DNA of 64,000 bases from Streptomyces chryseus (GTDB lineage: Bacteria; Actinomycetota; Actinomycetes; Streptomycetales; Streptomycetaceae), in NCBI RefSeq assembly GCF_014650755.1, contig NZ_BMVO01000005.1:272829-336828 (forward strand). Reading direction: 5' to 3'. Numbering within the stretch: position 1 is the first letter of the stretch; every line of letters starts with the position of its first letter. Under the pieces are notes generated by a model that was not told the origin of the DNA, ran no database searches, and saw nothing but the letters and a program-made list of their open reading frames with translations. Positions 8,344-17,244 of the stretch are shown here, piece by piece. Both the position numbers and the translations under genes were made by a program.

Positions 8344-8439
8344 TCCGGGCAGGCGGCGGTCGTGACCACGGACACGGTGATCAGCGGGGCCCGCCCGTGG
8401 CCCGGTACCGCCTGTCGTTTCGGACGGCCCGGCGGGGGC

Positions 8440-9273
8440 TCAGCGCGGTGCGGCCGCCGCCGCGAACGCCTCCGGGGACTCCACCCACGGCATGTGTCCG
8501 GCCCCCGTGAGCGTCACTCGCGTGACGACCGGCAGGGACTGCTCCAGCGAGTCCACGGCGTCGCGCGGCCGGATGTCCTGCTCGCCGTCCACGATGACCA
8601 CCGGCATCCGCAGGCCCCCGCAGGCGGCGTGCAGCTGGTGCTCGCTCATCGTCGCGGTCTCGGCGTTGATCTCCGCGTTGCACACGCGGTTCACGCCGAA
8701 CCAGGGCGTGGCCATCCGTTCGGCCCGTCGCAGCGCCCGCTCCCGGTCGGGCCCCGCGAAGTCGGCCGACCACTGGAGCACGCACATCTCGCGCTCCTCG
8801 GCCTCCGTACGCCGCTCCAGGGACCTGAGCTCCTCCCAGCGGGGCAGCCGCTCGCCGATCGCCGCGCGCAGGTTCCCCACGAACTCGGGGTGCCAGCCGG
8901 AGTCGGGCCCGATGCCGGTGCCCGACACGTACACCAGCCGCGTCACCCGCTCCGGGTGCGCGAGCGTGTAGTGCAGGGCGAGCCGGGCGCCCCAGGAATG
9001 TCCGAGCAGCGTCACCGCGTCGAGGCCGAAGTGCCGGCGCACGGCGTCGAGGTCGGCCACCGACCGTGCCACGGAGTAGGGGCCACGCCGCTCGGAGCGC
9101 CCGCAGCCGCGCTGGTCCCAGCGGTGGACGGCGGCCCCCCGGTCCGCGAGCAGCCGGGCCACGTCGTCGAGCGTGTCCCACAGCCCCGGGCCGCCGTGGC
9201 ACAGGATCACCGGAGCGCCCTCGCCGGTTCTCTCCGTCCAGAGCGTCACGCCGTCCTCCGCCGTGAGCGTCAT
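8440..9273 (-). CDS. Alpha/beta-fold hydrolase, proline-iminopeptidase-like (S33)
   Basis: A 277-residue hydrolase. ILCHGGPGLWDTL carries the oxyanion-type HGGPG, HRWDQRGCGRS matches the S33 signature, and TLLGHSWGARLAL carries the nucleophile Ser. The acid lies in VDGEQDIRP and the catalytic His in LTGAGHMPWVE. These features are typical of prolyl iminopeptidases and related amidases. The ATG overlaps the stop of the MocA-family dehydrogenase upstream (ATGA), so the two are one transcript divergent from the GntR regulator. The actual substrate is unknown. Confidence 0.88.
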   Translation of the reverse strand: MTLTAEDGVTLWTERTGEGAPVILCHGGPGLWDTLDDVARLLADRGAAVHRWDQRGCGRSERRGPYSVARSVADLDAVRRHFGLDAVTLLGHSWGARLALHYTLAHPERVTRLVYVSGTGIGPDSGWHPEFVGNLRAAIGERLPRWEELRSLERRTEAEEREMCVLQWSADFAGPDRERALRRAERMATPWFGVNRVCNAEINAETATMSEHQLHAACGGLRMPVVIVDGEQDIRPRDAVDSLEQSLPVVTRVTLTGAGHMPWVESPEAFAAAAAPR

Positions 9274-10274
9274 GACGCGGGGATCTCCTCCACCCGCACC
9301 GGCCGCCGTTCCCGGCGGGACAGCTCGCACGCCTCGGCGATCCGCAGCGCGTGCAGCGCCTCCCCGCCGTCGCAGGGGTTCTCCCGCTCGCCCAGCGCGA
9401 CCCGGACGAACGCGTCCAGCTCCGCCTCGTACGCCGGGGCGAACCGCTCCAGGAAGCCGGGCCACGGCCGGTCGCAGGCCGGCGGCCCCTTCGGCTCGGT
9501 CGAGGTGATCGGCGTACGGTCGTCGAGGCCCACGGAGACCTGGTCGAGCTCGCCGGCCAGTTCCATCCGTACGTCGTAACCGGCGCCGTTGCAGCGCGTG
9601 GCGGTCGCTGTGGCGAGCGTGCCGTCGTCGAGGGTCAGCAGCGCGGCGGCGGTGTCCACGTCGCCCGCCTCGCGGAACATCGCGGGTCCCGCGTCGGACC
9701 CGGCGGCGTACACCTCGACGACCTCGCGCCCGGTGACCCAGCGCAGGATGTCGAAGTCGTGGACCAGGCAGTCCCGGAACAGTCCGCCGGACAGCGGCAG
9801 GTACGCGGCGGGCGGCGGCGCGGGGTCGGAGGTCATCGCCCGGACGGTGTGCAGCCGGCCGAGGCTTCCGGACCGTACGAGCTCGCGGGCCGTGATGTAC
9901 CCGGCGTCGAAGCGGCGCATGAAGCCGAGCTGGAGCGCGGTGCCCGCCGCGGCGACGTCCCGCAGCGCGCCGAGCGTCCCCGCCAGGTCCAGGGCGATCG
10001 GCTTCTCGCAGAAGGTCGGCAGCCCCGCCCGGGCCGCCCGGCCGATCAGCTCGGCGTGCGCCGAGGTGGCGGAGGCGATGACGACGGCGTCGACGCCCCA
10101 GGCGAAGATCTCGTCGACCGAGGGCGCGGCGGTGGCCCCGATCCGGTCGGCGACCGACGCGGCCCGCGCGGCATCGGTGTCCGCGACGAGCAGGGCACCC
10201 ACCTCGCGATGGCGGCTGAGCACGTCAGCGTGGAAAGAACCGATACGTCCCGTGCCGATGAGTCCGATGCGCAT
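9270..10274 (-). CDS. Gfo/Idh/MocA-family dehydrogenase (inositol 2-dehydrogenase-like)
   Basis: A 334-residue protein with an N-terminal NAD(P)-binding fold (MRIGLIGTGRIGSFHADVL), the family lysine in FCEKPIALD, and the substrate-domain motif LVHDFDILRWV. Length and motifs fit inositol 2-dehydrogenase or a related sugar dehydrogenase. The start at 10274 is used because the frame upstream crosses the promoter. It is divergent from a GntR/UTRA regulator, and a sugar ABC importer lies beyond that, so it probably oxidises the imported sugar or polyol. Which sugar cannot be determined. Confidence 0.88.
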   Translation of the reverse strand: MRIGLIGTGRIGSFHADVLSRHREVGALLVADTDAARAASVADRIGATAAPSVDEIFAWGVDAVVIASATSAHAELIGRAARAGLPTFCEKPIALDLAGTLGALRDVAAAGTALQLGFMRRFDAGYITARELVRSGSLGRLHTVRAMTSDPAPPPAAYLPLSGGLFRDCLVHDFDILRWVTGREVVEVYAAGSDAGPAMFREAGDVDTAAALLTLDDGTLATATATRCNGAGYDVRMELAGELDQVSVGLDDRTPITSTEPKGPPACDRPWPGFLERFAPAYEAELDAFVRVALGERENPCDGGEALHALRIAEACELSRRERRPVRVEEIPAS

Positions 10275-10301
10275 GCCCCAAAGTGTCGCTACGTACACGG
10301 C

Positions 10302-10351
10302 CCTGTCAAGGGTATGTCCTGACAACCTGACTACAGGACTTCCAGTAGTCA
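10302..10351. promoter_or_regulatory. Divergent promoter with two overlapping dyads (GntR operator candidate)
   Basis: In the 101-base gap between the dehydrogenase and the GntR gene, TGACTAC and GTAGTCA (10328-10351) form a 7-bp dyad with a 10-nt spacer. It interlocks with GTCCTG/CAGGAC (10316-10339, 12-nt spacer). A TTGACA box for the minus-strand gene lies at about 10303-10308. The dyads sit between the divergent starts, where a GntR-family repressor would act on both genes. Confidence 0.5.
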
Positions 10352-10375
10352 TTACCTGCGGTTACGCTCAGGAGC

Positions 10376-11140
10376 GTGTCGAAACCCGCCGCTGACCCCA
10401 CCCTCGCGCTGCAGCTCGGCGTGGACCGCAACAGCCCGGTCCCGCTGTACTTCCAGCTGTCCCAGCAGCTGGAGGCGGCGATCGAGAAGGGCCGGCTCTC
10501 CCCGGGAAGCCTCCTCGGCAACGAGATCGAACTGGCCGGCCGCCTCGGCCTGTCCCGCCCCACCGTCCGCCAGGCCATCCAGTCGCTCGTCGACAAGGGC
10601 CTGCTGGTCCGCCGCCGCGGCGTCGGAACCCAGGTGGTGCACAGCCAGGTCAAGCGCCCGCTGGAGCTGAGCAGCCTGTACGACGACCTCGAAGCCGCGG
10701 GCCAGCTCCCCGCCACCTCCGTTCTGCGCAACACACTCGAACCGGCGACCGCCGAGGTCGCGGCGGCGCTCGGCGTGGCGGAGGGCAGCGACGTACACCT
10801 GGTGGAGCGGCTGCGCCTCGCGCACAACGAGCCGATGGCCGTCCTGTGCAACCACCTGCCCACCGGCCTGCTGCCGCTGGACACCGAGCACCTCGAAGCC
10901 ACCGGGCTGTACCGGATGATGCGCGCCGCCGGGATCACGCTGCACAGCGCGCGCCAGTCCGTCGGGGCGCGCGCGGCCGGGACCGACGAGGCGCGGCAGC
11001 TGGCGGAGGCGGAGGGGGCGCCGCTGCTGACGATGCAACGGACGACGTTCGACGACACCGGGCGGGCGGTCGAGTTCGGTTCGCACATCTACCGGGCCTC
11101 GCGGTACGCCTTCGAGTTCCAGCTGCTCGTCAGGCCCTGA
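10376..11140 (+). CDS. GntR family transcriptional regulator with UTRA domain (HutC subfamily)
   Basis: A 254-residue regulator. The winged helix in residues 15-85 includes GSLLGNEIELAGRLGLSRPTVRQAIQSL. A UTRA effector domain in about 105-250 ends with YRASRYAFEFQLLVRP. HutC-type proteins bind sugars or sugar phosphates and usually repress adjacent catabolic and transport genes. Here the neighbours are a MocA-type dehydrogenase (divergent) and a sugar ABC importer (downstream). The GTG start has GGAG only one base away, so translation may be leaderless or start slightly differently. Confidence 0.92.
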   Translation: MSKPAADPTLALQLGVDRNSPVPLYFQLSQQLEAAIEKGRLSPGSLLGNEIELAGRLGLSRPTVRQAIQSLVDKGLLVRRRGVGTQVVHSQVKRPLELSSLYDDLEAAGQLPATSVLRNTLEPATAEVAAALGVAEGSDVHLVERLRLAHNEPMAVLCNHLPTGLLPLDTEHLEATGLYRMMRAAGITLHSARQSVGARAAGTDEARQLAEAEGAPLLTMQRTTFDDTGRAVEFGSHIYRASRYAFEFQLLVRP

Positions 11141-11172
11141 GACGACCGGCGGGGCGCCACCCCGCGTAAGAA

Positions 11173-11217
11173 TGTTCGGACAAAGTATTGACGGGGCGTC
11201 GCGTACGCCGCTAGAAC
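11173..11217 (+). promoter_or_regulatory. Promoter and candidate operator of sugar ABC operon
   Basis: TTGACG at 11188-11193 and TAGAAC at 11212-11217 are 18 bases apart, a good sigma-70-type promoter. TGTTCGGACA, one base off a perfect 10-bp palindrome, lies at 11173-11182 just upstream of the -35 box. It may bind the GntR or the ROK-family protein. The predicted transcript start is about 40 bases before the first binding-protein gene. Confidence 0.55.
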
Positions 11218-11263
11218 TCCTCCAGCCGCAACGGGGCGGCCGGGAGACAAGGCGGAACCCACG

Positions 11264-12262
11264 ATGCGTACCCACCGCAAGGCAGCAGCACTCCTCGCCG
11301 CTTGCGCGCTCGCCCTCGCGGCCGGGTGCAGCTCCGAGGGCGGAAAGAAGTCCGAGGAGAAGAACGGCGACAGCGGCGGAGGCGGGAAGGCCGTGTCCAC
11401 CCCCCGCCTGAAGATCGCCATGGTGACGCACTCCGGAGAGGGCGACACCTTCTGGGACATCGTCCAGAGCGGGGCGAAGCAGGCCGCGGCCAAAGACAAC
11501 GTCGAGTTCCTGTACGCCGCCGACAAGGAGGGCAAGGAGCAGGCGCAGCTCATCGACTCGTACGTCGCCAAGAAGGTCGACGGCATCGTGGTGACCCTCG
11601 CCAAGCCCGAAGCGGTCAAGGCGTCCGTAGAGAAGGCCGTCGCGGCCGGCATTCCCGTCGTCACCATCAACTCGGGCGGCGAACACTCCAGGGCGACGGG
11701 CGCGCTCAGCCACATCGGCCAGGAGGAGTCCGTCGCGGGCGAGGCCGTCGGCGAGGAGCTCAACAAGCGCGGCAGGAAGAAGGCGCTCTGCGTCATCCAC
11801 GAGCAGGGCAACGTCTCGCTCGAAGCGCGCTGCGCCGGCGTGAAGAAGACGTTCGAGGGGACCGTCGATAACCTCAACGTCCAGGGCACCGACATGCCGG
11901 GGTCGACGTCCTCCATCGAGGCGAAGCTCCAGTCGGGCAAGGACATCGACACCGTCGTCACCCTCGGCGCGCCCTTCGCGGCCGCCAGTGTCAAGGCGAA
12001 GTCGGGCGCGGGCAGCACGGCGGAGGTGAACACGTTCGACCTCAACGCCGAGGTGGTGCGGCGGCTCAAGGCCAAGGAGATCGGCTTCGCCGTCGACCAG
12101 CAGCCGTACCTCCAGGGCTACCTCGCCGTCGACGGACTGTGGCTCTACAAGACCAACGGGAACGTCCTGGGCGGCACCAAGCCCGTGCTGACCGGCCCGG
12201 CGCTGGTCACGGAGAAGGACGTGCCGGCCCTGGAGAAGTACACGGCCCGCGGAACCCGGTGA
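11264..12262 (+). CDS. Sugar ABC transporter substrate-binding lipoprotein (RbsB/Peripla_BP_4 type), copy 1
   Basis: A 332-residue lipoprotein with a signal peptide ending LAAGC, so Cys22 is lipidated and anchors the protein outside the membrane. The mature part is a type-I periplasmic binding fold, with [23 protein letters not shown] at its start and DGIVVTLAKPEAV later. It is the first gene of the importer operon. The next gene is a close paralogue, which is unusual. The family binds ribose, xylose, fructose, inositol and similar ligands. A hairpin follows the gene and may raise its expression relative to downstream genes. Confidence 0.92.
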   Translation: MRTHRKAAALLAACALALAAGCSSEGGKKSEEKNGDSGGGGKAVSTPRLKIAMVTHSGEGDTFWDIVQSGAKQAAAKDNVEFLYAADKEGKEQAQLIDSYVAKKVDGIVVTLAKPEAVKASVEKAVAAGIPVVTINSGGEHSRATGALSHIGQEESVAGEAVGEELNKRGRKKALCVIHEQGNVSLEARCAGVKKTFEGTVDNLNVQGTDMPGSTSSIEAKLQSGKDIDTVVTLGAPFAAASVKAKSGAGSTAEVNTFDLNAEVVRRLKAKEIGFAVDQQPYLQGYLAVDGLWLYKTNGNVLGGTKPVLTGPALVTEKDVPALEKYTARGTR

Positions 12263-12295
12263 ATACGGTGCGAACAGCCGTAACCGATACTTGGT

Positions 12296-12327
12296 CGGCC
12301 GGGGACGGTCTGCGTGATCCCCGGCCG
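12296..12327 (+). terminator. Intergenic hairpin between the two binding-protein genes
   Basis: CGGCCGGGGA (12296-12305) pairs perfectly with TCCCCGGCCG (12318-12327) around a 12-nt loop. It lies between two co-directional genes of one operon, so it is better read as an mRNA-stabilising or attenuating hairpin than as a full terminator. Confidence 0.55.
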
Positions 12328-12357
12328 CACCGAGGAGTACGAGAAGGGCACGGCGTC

Positions 12358-13371
12358 GTGGCAAGGGTTCGGACAGGGGTACGCGCGCTGGGCGCGGTGC
12401 TGGCGGCGGTGCTCGGGGCGTCCCTCGCGGGGTGCAGCAGCACGGGCGGAAAGCGCGCCGAGGAGCGGGCCGAGCAGGCGGCGGCGCAGGGCAGGGCCGC
12501 GGTGAGCACACCCCGCTGGACCATCGGCATGGTCACCCACTCGGGCGACGGCGACACCTTCTGGGACATCGTGCAGAGCGGCGCGAAGCAGGCGGCCGCC
12601 AAGGACAACATCAAGTTCCTGTACGCGCACAGCGACGAGGGCCAGCAGCAGGCCCAGCTGGTCGACTCGTACATCGACAAGAAGGTCGACGGGCTCATCG
12701 TCACCCTCGCCAAGCCCGACGCCATGAAGGCCGCCGTCGCCAAGGCCACCAAGGCAGGCATCCCGGTGATCACCGTCAACTCAGGCTCCGCCGAGTCGGA
12801 GAAGTTCGGGGCGCTCACCCACATCGGGCAGGACGAGACGATCGCCGGCGAGGCCGTCGGCGAGGAGCTCGGCAAGCGGGGGAGGAAGAAGGCCCTGTGC
12901 GTCCTGCACGAGCAGGGCAACGTCGGCCACGAACAGCGCTGCGCCGGGGCGAAGGAGACCTTCGACGGCGAGATGCAGAACCTCTACGTCGACGGCACGA
13001 ACATGCCCGACGTACAGGCGTCCATCGAGGCGAAGCTCCAGTCCCGCAAGGACATCGACGCCGTCGTCACCCTCGGCGCGCCCTTCGCGGACGCGGCCGT
13101 CAAGGCGAAGGAGCAGGCCGGCAGCGAGGCGGAGATCGACACCTTCGACCTCAACGCCCAGGTCGCGACCGCGCTCCAGGCGGACACCCTCGGCTTCGCC
13201 GTCGACCAGCAGCCCTACCTCCAGGGTTACCAGGCCGTCGACCTGCTGTGGCTCTACAAGTACAACGCCGACGTGCTCGGCGGCGGCCGGCCGGTCCTCA
13301 CCGGACCCGAGATCATCACCAAGAAGGACGCCGCCGAGCTGGAGGCCTACACGAAGCGGGGGACCCGATGA
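12358..13371 (+). CDS. Sugar ABC transporter substrate-binding lipoprotein, tandem paralogue (copy 2)
   Basis: A 337-residue lipoprotein with lipobox LAGC (Cys26). From the first strand ([20 protein letters not shown]) to the end it aligns with copy 1 almost without gaps, at roughly 70 percent identity by eye. The GTG at 12358 is chosen because AGAAGGG lies 9 bases upstream and it opens directly into the signal peptide. Its stop overlaps the permease start (ATGA). The pair may bind different ligands for one channel, or represent a recent duplication. Confidence 0.9.
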   Translation: MARVRTGVRALGAVLAAVLGASLAGCSSTGGKRAEERAEQAAAQGRAAVSTPRWTIGMVTHSGDGDTFWDIVQSGAKQAAAKDNIKFLYAHSDEGQQQAQLVDSYIDKKVDGLIVTLAKPDAMKAAVAKATKAGIPVITVNSGSAESEKFGALTHIGQDETIAGEAVGEELGKRGRKKALCVLHEQGNVGHEQRCAGAKETFDGEMQNLYVDGTNMPDVQASIEAKLQSRKDIDAVVTLGAPFADAAVKAKEQAGSEAEIDTFDLNAQVATALQADTLGFAVDQQPYLQGYQAVDLLWLYKYNADVLGGGRPVLTGPEIITKKDAAELEAYTKRGTR

Positions 13372-14435
13372 CCGCGACCGCACCGGCCGAGGCGCCGGCC
13401 CCCGGCGGCAGGGCGCCCGCCGACGAGCGGCTGCTGAAGACGTCGCTGCTGCGCAAGCTGCTCGGCCGTCCCGAGCTCGGCTCGGTGGTCGGCGCCGCCG
13501 CCGTCTTCCTCTTCTTCGCGATCGTGGCGGACAGCTTCCTGCGGGCGTCCAGCTTCGGCACGGTGCTGTACGCCGCCTCCGTCATCGGCATCATGGCCGT
13601 GCCCGTGGCGCTGCTGATGATCGGCGGCGAGTTCGACCTGTCCGCCGGTGTCCTGGTGACCAGCTCCGCGCTGGTCTCCTCGATGTTCAGCTACCAGATG
13701 ACCGCCAACATCTGGGTCGGCGTCCTCGTCTCGCTCCTGGTGACGCTGGCCGTCGGCGTGTTCAACGGCGTCATGCTGACCCGCACGAAACTGCCGAGCT
13801 TCATCATCACCCTCGGCACTTTCCTCATGCTGACCGGCCTGAACCTCGGCCTCACCAAGATGATCAGCGGCACGGTGTCGACGAAGACCATCGCCGACAT
13901 GGAGGGCTTCAGCTCCGCCAAGGCGCTCTTCGCCTCCCAGGTCACCCTCGGCGGTGTGAACCTCAAGGTCACCGTCCTGTGGTGGCTCGGCCTTGTGGCC
14001 CTCGCGACGTGGATCCTGCTGCGCACCCGCGCCGGCAACTGGATCTTCGCGGTGGGCGGCGGGACGGAGGCGGCGCGCGCGGTCGGTGTCCCGGTCAACA
14101 AGACGCGCGTCGGTCTCTACATGGGCGTGTCCCTCGGCGCCTGGATCTCCGGCCAGCACCTGCTCTTCTCGTTCGACGTCGTGCAGTCCGGCGAGGGCGT
14201 CGGCAACGAGCTGATCTACATCATCGCGGCCGTCATCGGCGGCTGCCTGATCACCGGCGGGTACGGCTCGGCGATCGGCTCCGCCGTCGGCGCCTTCATC
14301 TTCGGCATGACCAGCAAGGGCATCGTGTACGCGGAGTGGGACCCCGACTGGTTCAAGTTCTTCCTCGGAGCGATGCTCCTTCTGGCCACCCTGCTCAACG
14401 CATGGGTACGCAAGCGCGCGGAGGCGACCCGGTGA
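13368..14435 (+). CDS. Sugar ABC transporter permease (RbsC/BPD_transp_2 family)
   Basis: A 355-residue integral membrane protein with about nine hydrophobic segments. The RbsC-family signatures [15 protein letters not shown] and [18 protein letters not shown] are both present, and the cytoplasmic EAA-like loop is near [20 protein letters not shown]. It forms the channel for the two binding proteins upstream. Starts and stops overlap on both sides (ATGA before, GTGA after), so expression is tightly coupled. Confidence 0.93.
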   Translation: MTATAPAEAPAPGGRAPADERLLKTSLLRKLLGRPELGSVVGAAAVFLFFAIVADSFLRASSFGTVLYAASVIGIMAVPVALLMIGGEFDLSAGVLVTSSALVSSMFSYQMTANIWVGVLVSLLVTLAVGVFNGVMLTRTKLPSFIITLGTFLMLTGLNLGLTKMISGTVSTKTIADMEGFSSAKALFASQVTLGGVNLKVTVLWWLGLVALATWILLRTRAGNWIFAVGGGTEAARAVGVPVNKTRVGLYMGVSLGAWISGQHLLFSFDVVQSGEGVGNELIYIIAAVIGGCLITGGYGSAIGSAVGAFIFGMTSKGIVYAEWDPDWFKFFLGAMLLLATLLNAWVRKRAEATR

Positions 14436-15217
14436 CCGATCAGTCCACGACCCCGCTGGTCGAGCTGCGCGACGTCAGCAAGTTCTACGGCAACATCAAG
14501 GCGCTGGAAGGCGTGTCCCTGGAAGTCCACGCGGGCGAGATCAGCTGCGTCCTCGGCGACAACGGGGCCGGCAAGTCCACCCTCATCAAGATCATCGCGG
14601 GTCTGCACCAGCACGACGCGGGCACGTTCTCGATCGAGGGCGAGGAGACCCGGCTCGCGAACCCGCGCGACGCCCTGGACCGGGGCATCGCGACCGTCTA
14701 CCAGGACCTCGCCGTCGTACCGCTGATGCCGGTCTGGCGGAACTTCTTCCTCGGGTCCGAGCCGACGAAGGGCGCGGGCCCCTTCAAGCGCCTCGACGTC
14801 GACCTCATGCGCCGCACCACCCGCTCCGAGCTGCTGCGCATGGGCATCGACCTGCGCGACGTCGACCAGCCCATCGGCACCCTCTCGGGCGGCGAGCGCC
14901 AGTGCGTGGCCATCGCCCGCGCCGTCCACTTCGGCGCGAAGGTCCTGGTCCTGGACGAGCCGACCGCCGCCCTCGGCGTGAAGCAGTCCGGCGTCGTACT
15001 GAAGTACGTGGCTGCGGCGCGTGACGCGGGCCTCGGTGTTGTCCTCATCACGCACAACCCGCACCACGCGTACCTCGTCGGCGACCGGTTCGTGCTCCTC
15101 AAGCGCGGCGCGATGTCCGGCAGCCACGTCCGCGACGAGATCACCCTGGACGACCTGACGCGCGAGATGGCGGGCGGCAGCGAACTCGACCAGCTCAGCC
15201 ACGAACTGGAGCGCTAG
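14432..15217 (+). CDS. Sugar ABC transporter ATP-binding protein (single-domain, FrcA-like)
   Basis: A 261-residue ATPase with Walker [13 protein letters not shown] signature LSGGERQ, Walker [12 protein letters not shown], and switch His in VLITHN. It has only one nucleotide-binding domain, whereas RbsA/XylG proteins carry two fused; this matches the fructose (FrcA) type and implies a homodimer. The GTG start overlaps the permease stop. It is the last transporter gene before a repeat-bearing gap and the ROK gene. Confidence 0.93.
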   Translation: MTDQSTTPLVELRDVSKFYGNIKALEGVSLEVHAGEISCVLGDNGAGKSTLIKIIAGLHQHDAGTFSIEGEETRLANPRDALDRGIATVYQDLAVVPLMPVWRNFFLGSEPTKGAGPFKRLDVDLMRRTTRSELLRMGIDLRDVDQPIGTLSGGERQCVAIARAVHFGAKVLVLDEPTAALGVKQSGVVLKYVAAARDAGLGVVLITHNPHHAYLVGDRFVLLKRGAMSGSHVRDEITLDDLTREMAGGSELDQLSHELER

Positions 15218-15259
15218 CCGCCGCGCGGGGCCTTTCCCCCCGCTCCTGCTCGGCACTCT

Positions 15260-15304
15260 CCAGCCCCTCCGGCGCTCGAGGAGCGGGGTCTTGGGCGGAG
15301 CCCC
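15260..15304. repeat. Dispersed GC-rich intergenic repeat, copy A
   Basis: In the 253-base gap between the ATPase and the ROK gene, 15260-15282 matches 50928-50950 at 22 of 23 positions (shared core TCCGGCGCTCGAGGA). Both copies are followed by GGGCGGAGCCCC. Similar words recur between genes in many Streptomyces genomes. Flanking GC-rich inverted segments could form hairpins after the ABC operon. Confidence 0.55.
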
Positions 15305-15435
15305 CACGCGGCGGAGCCGCGAAGTGTCGCCGCGGGAAGGGGCGGGGCGGGGAACAAGCCCGCGCGGCGGCCCGCCCGCACCGTCGCACCGCCGTCGCAC
15401 CGCACCGCGCCCCGCCGGATGGCAGAATCGGCCCA

Positions 15436-15474
15436 ATGACCGCCACCGCCCCCACGACCCCGCAGGGGACATGA
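15436..15474 (+). CDS. Possible 12-codon leader peptide coupled to ROK gene
   Basis: ATG at 15436 opens a 12-residue frame (MTATAPTTPQGT) whose TGA overlaps the ROK ATG (ATGA at 15471-15474). A CAGAAT -10-like element lies close upstream. The exact overlap suggests translational coupling, but so short a frame can arise by chance. Confidence 0.25.
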   Translation: MTATAPTTPQGT

Positions 15475-16619
15475 GCACGTACCGAGACTTCGCGCACCGC
15501 GGCTCCGCCCGCGCCACCGTCCTGCGGACCGTCGGCACCCGTGAGCGGCGCTCGCACCTCAGCGCGCCCCGGGTGCCGACCGTCGGGATCGACATCGGCG
15601 GCACCAAGGTGATGGCCGGCGTCGTCGACGCCGACGGCGTCATCCTGGAGAAGATCCGCACCGAGACGCCCGACAAGTCCAAGAGCCCCAAGGTCGTCGA
15701 GGACACCATCGTCGAGCTGGTCCTCGACCTCTCCGACCGCCACGACGTCCACGCGGTGGGCATCGGCGCGGCCGGCTGGGTCGACGCCGACCGCGCCACC
15801 GTGCTCTTCGCCCCCCACCTGGCCTGGCGCAACGAACCGCTGCGCGACGCCGTCTCGGCCCGCCTCGCCGTCCCCGTCCTGGTCGACAACGACGCCAACA
15901 CCGCCGCCTGGGCCGAATGGCGCTTCGGCGCCGGACGCGGCGAGGACCACCTCGTCATGATCACGCTCGGCACCGGTATCGGCGGCGCGATCCTGGAGGA
16001 CGGCCAGGTCAAGCGGGGCAAGTACGGCGTAGCCGGCGAGTTCGGCCACATGCAGGTCGTGCCCGGCGGGCACCGCTGCCCGTGCGGCAATCGCGGCTGC
16101 TGGGAGCAGTACAGCTCCGGCAACGCGCTGGTGCGCGAGGCCCGCGAGCTCGCCGCCGCCGACTCCCCGGTCGCGTACGGCCTCATCGAGCGCGTCGGCG
16201 GCAACATCCCGGAGATCACCGGACCGCTCATCACCGAGCTGGCCCGCGAGGGCGACGCGATGTGCGTCGAGCTGCTCCAGGACATCGGTCAGTGGCTCGG
16301 CGTCGGCATCGCCAACCTCGCCGCCGCGCTCGACCCCTCCTGCTTCGTCATCGGCGGCGGCGTCAGCGCCGCCGACGACCTGCTCATCGGCCCGGCCCGG
16401 GACGCCTTCAAGCGCCACCTCACCGGCCGCGGCTACCGCCCCGAGGCCCGTATCGCCAAGGCCCAGCTCGGCCCGGAGGCCGGTATGGTCGGCGCCGCCG
16501 ACCTCGCCCGCCTCGTCGCGCGCCGCTTCCGCCGCGCGAACCGCCGCCGTCTGGAGCGCTACGAACGCTACGAGCGTTACGCCCAGGCCATCCGCTCCAC
16601 CACCCAGGGACCGCAGTGA
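15471..16619 (+). CDS. ROK family protein (sugar kinase / glucokinase-like)
   Basis: A 382-residue protein with an extra 35-residue N-terminus before the ROK core PTVGIDIGGTKVMAGVVD. The ATP-binding GTGIGGAI, catalytic Asp in VLVDNDANTAAW, and zinc motif CPCGNRGCWEQ are all present. There is no helix-turn-helix, so it is a kinase rather than an XylR-type repressor. The C-terminus is a basic Arg/Tyr-rich tail (RYERYERYAQ). Position after the sugar importer suggests that it phosphorylates the imported sugar. The next gene starts within its stop codon. Confidence 0.9.
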   Translation: MSTYRDFAHRGSARATVLRTVGTRERRSHLSAPRVPTVGIDIGGTKVMAGVVDADGVILEKIRTETPDKSKSPKVVEDTIVELVLDLSDRHDVHAVGIGAAGWVDADRATVLFAPHLAWRNEPLRDAVSARLAVPVLVDNDANTAAWAEWRFGAGRGEDHLVMITLGTGIGGAILEDGQVKRGKYGVAGEFGHMQVVPGGHRCPCGNRGCWEQYSSGNALVREARELAAADSPVAYGLIERVGGNIPEITGPLITELAREGDAMCVELLQDIGQWLGVGIANLAAALDPSCFVIGGGVSAADDLLIGPARDAFKRHLTGRGYRPEARIAKAQLGPEAGMVGAADLARLVARRFRRANRRRLERYERYERYAQAIRSTTQGPQ

Positions 16620-17200
16620 TGACCCCGACCGTGCCTCACCCGTCGCCGTCACCGGACGATGCGGGCAAGCCCCCCGAGAACCGCCGCCACATGATCGGCC
16701 GCCGCTGGCTGACGGCGGTCATCATCGTGCTGCTCATCGGCATCCCGGCGGGCTACCTGCTGATCTCCGCCGAGCAGAGCCGCGACAGCGGCAAGGACAA
16801 GGCGAGGGTGGCCTCCGCCACCGGCCTGACCGAGGGTTTCCCGTCCCGCATGACGCGCCGCATCTACGACGTCCCCGTACCCAACGCGGGCACGGAGGTC
16901 GCGTACTACGAGACGAACAACTGGAAGACCAGCAGGCTGTACGTTCAGTTCCGGACCATACCGCCGGACCTCGACTGGTTCCTCGACGACCTGGGCATCG
17001 ACCGGTCCGCCCTCAAGAAGGGCAGGATCACGATCAGCGCCCGTGACGCCGAGGTCGCCGGCTGGACCCTCGACCCCGACCGCGCCTGGTCCGGCACCAC
17101 GGTCGACCAGAAGAACCCGCAGCCGACCGTCGACATCACCGTCGACGACACCGACCCCGCCCACCCCTTCGTCTACGTCGTCTCCACGGCCACCCCCTGA
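16619..17200 (+). CDS. Single-pass membrane-anchored hypothetical protein
   Basis: A 193-residue protein with a Pro/Ser-rich cytoplasmic N-terminus (1-25), one membrane segment near 32-50 (WLTAVIIVLLIGIPAGYLL), and an extracytoplasmic domain with YDVPVPNAG and LYVQFRTIPPDLDWFLDDLG. The ATG shares one base with the ROK stop (TGATG), so it is co-translated with it. I do not recognise the family. Its place at the end of the sugar operon suggests a role at the cell surface, but nothing more specific. Confidence 0.75.
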   Translation: MTPTVPHPSPSPDDAGKPPENRRHMIGRRWLTAVIIVLLIGIPAGYLLISAEQSRDSGKDKARVASATGLTEGFPSRMTRRIYDVPVPNAGTEVAYYETNNWKTSRLYVQFRTIPPDLDWFLDDLGIDRSALKKGRITISARDAEVAGWTLDPDRAWSGTTVDQKNPQPTVDITVDDTDPAHPFVYVVSTATP

Positions 17201-17244
17201 CCCCTGGGGCGAGCACGCTCCACCGGATCGCTAACCTGGAGCGA

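Noticed and set aside
8344..8439. Possible small plus-strand ORF starting at ATG 8341
   Set aside because: It continues only as an antisense reading of the hydrolase gene and has no ribosome site or motifs.
16541..16600. Repeat-like codons RYERYERY at the ROK C-terminus
   Set aside because: A short basic tail that I recall in ROK homologues of other Streptomyces; not a repeat element.
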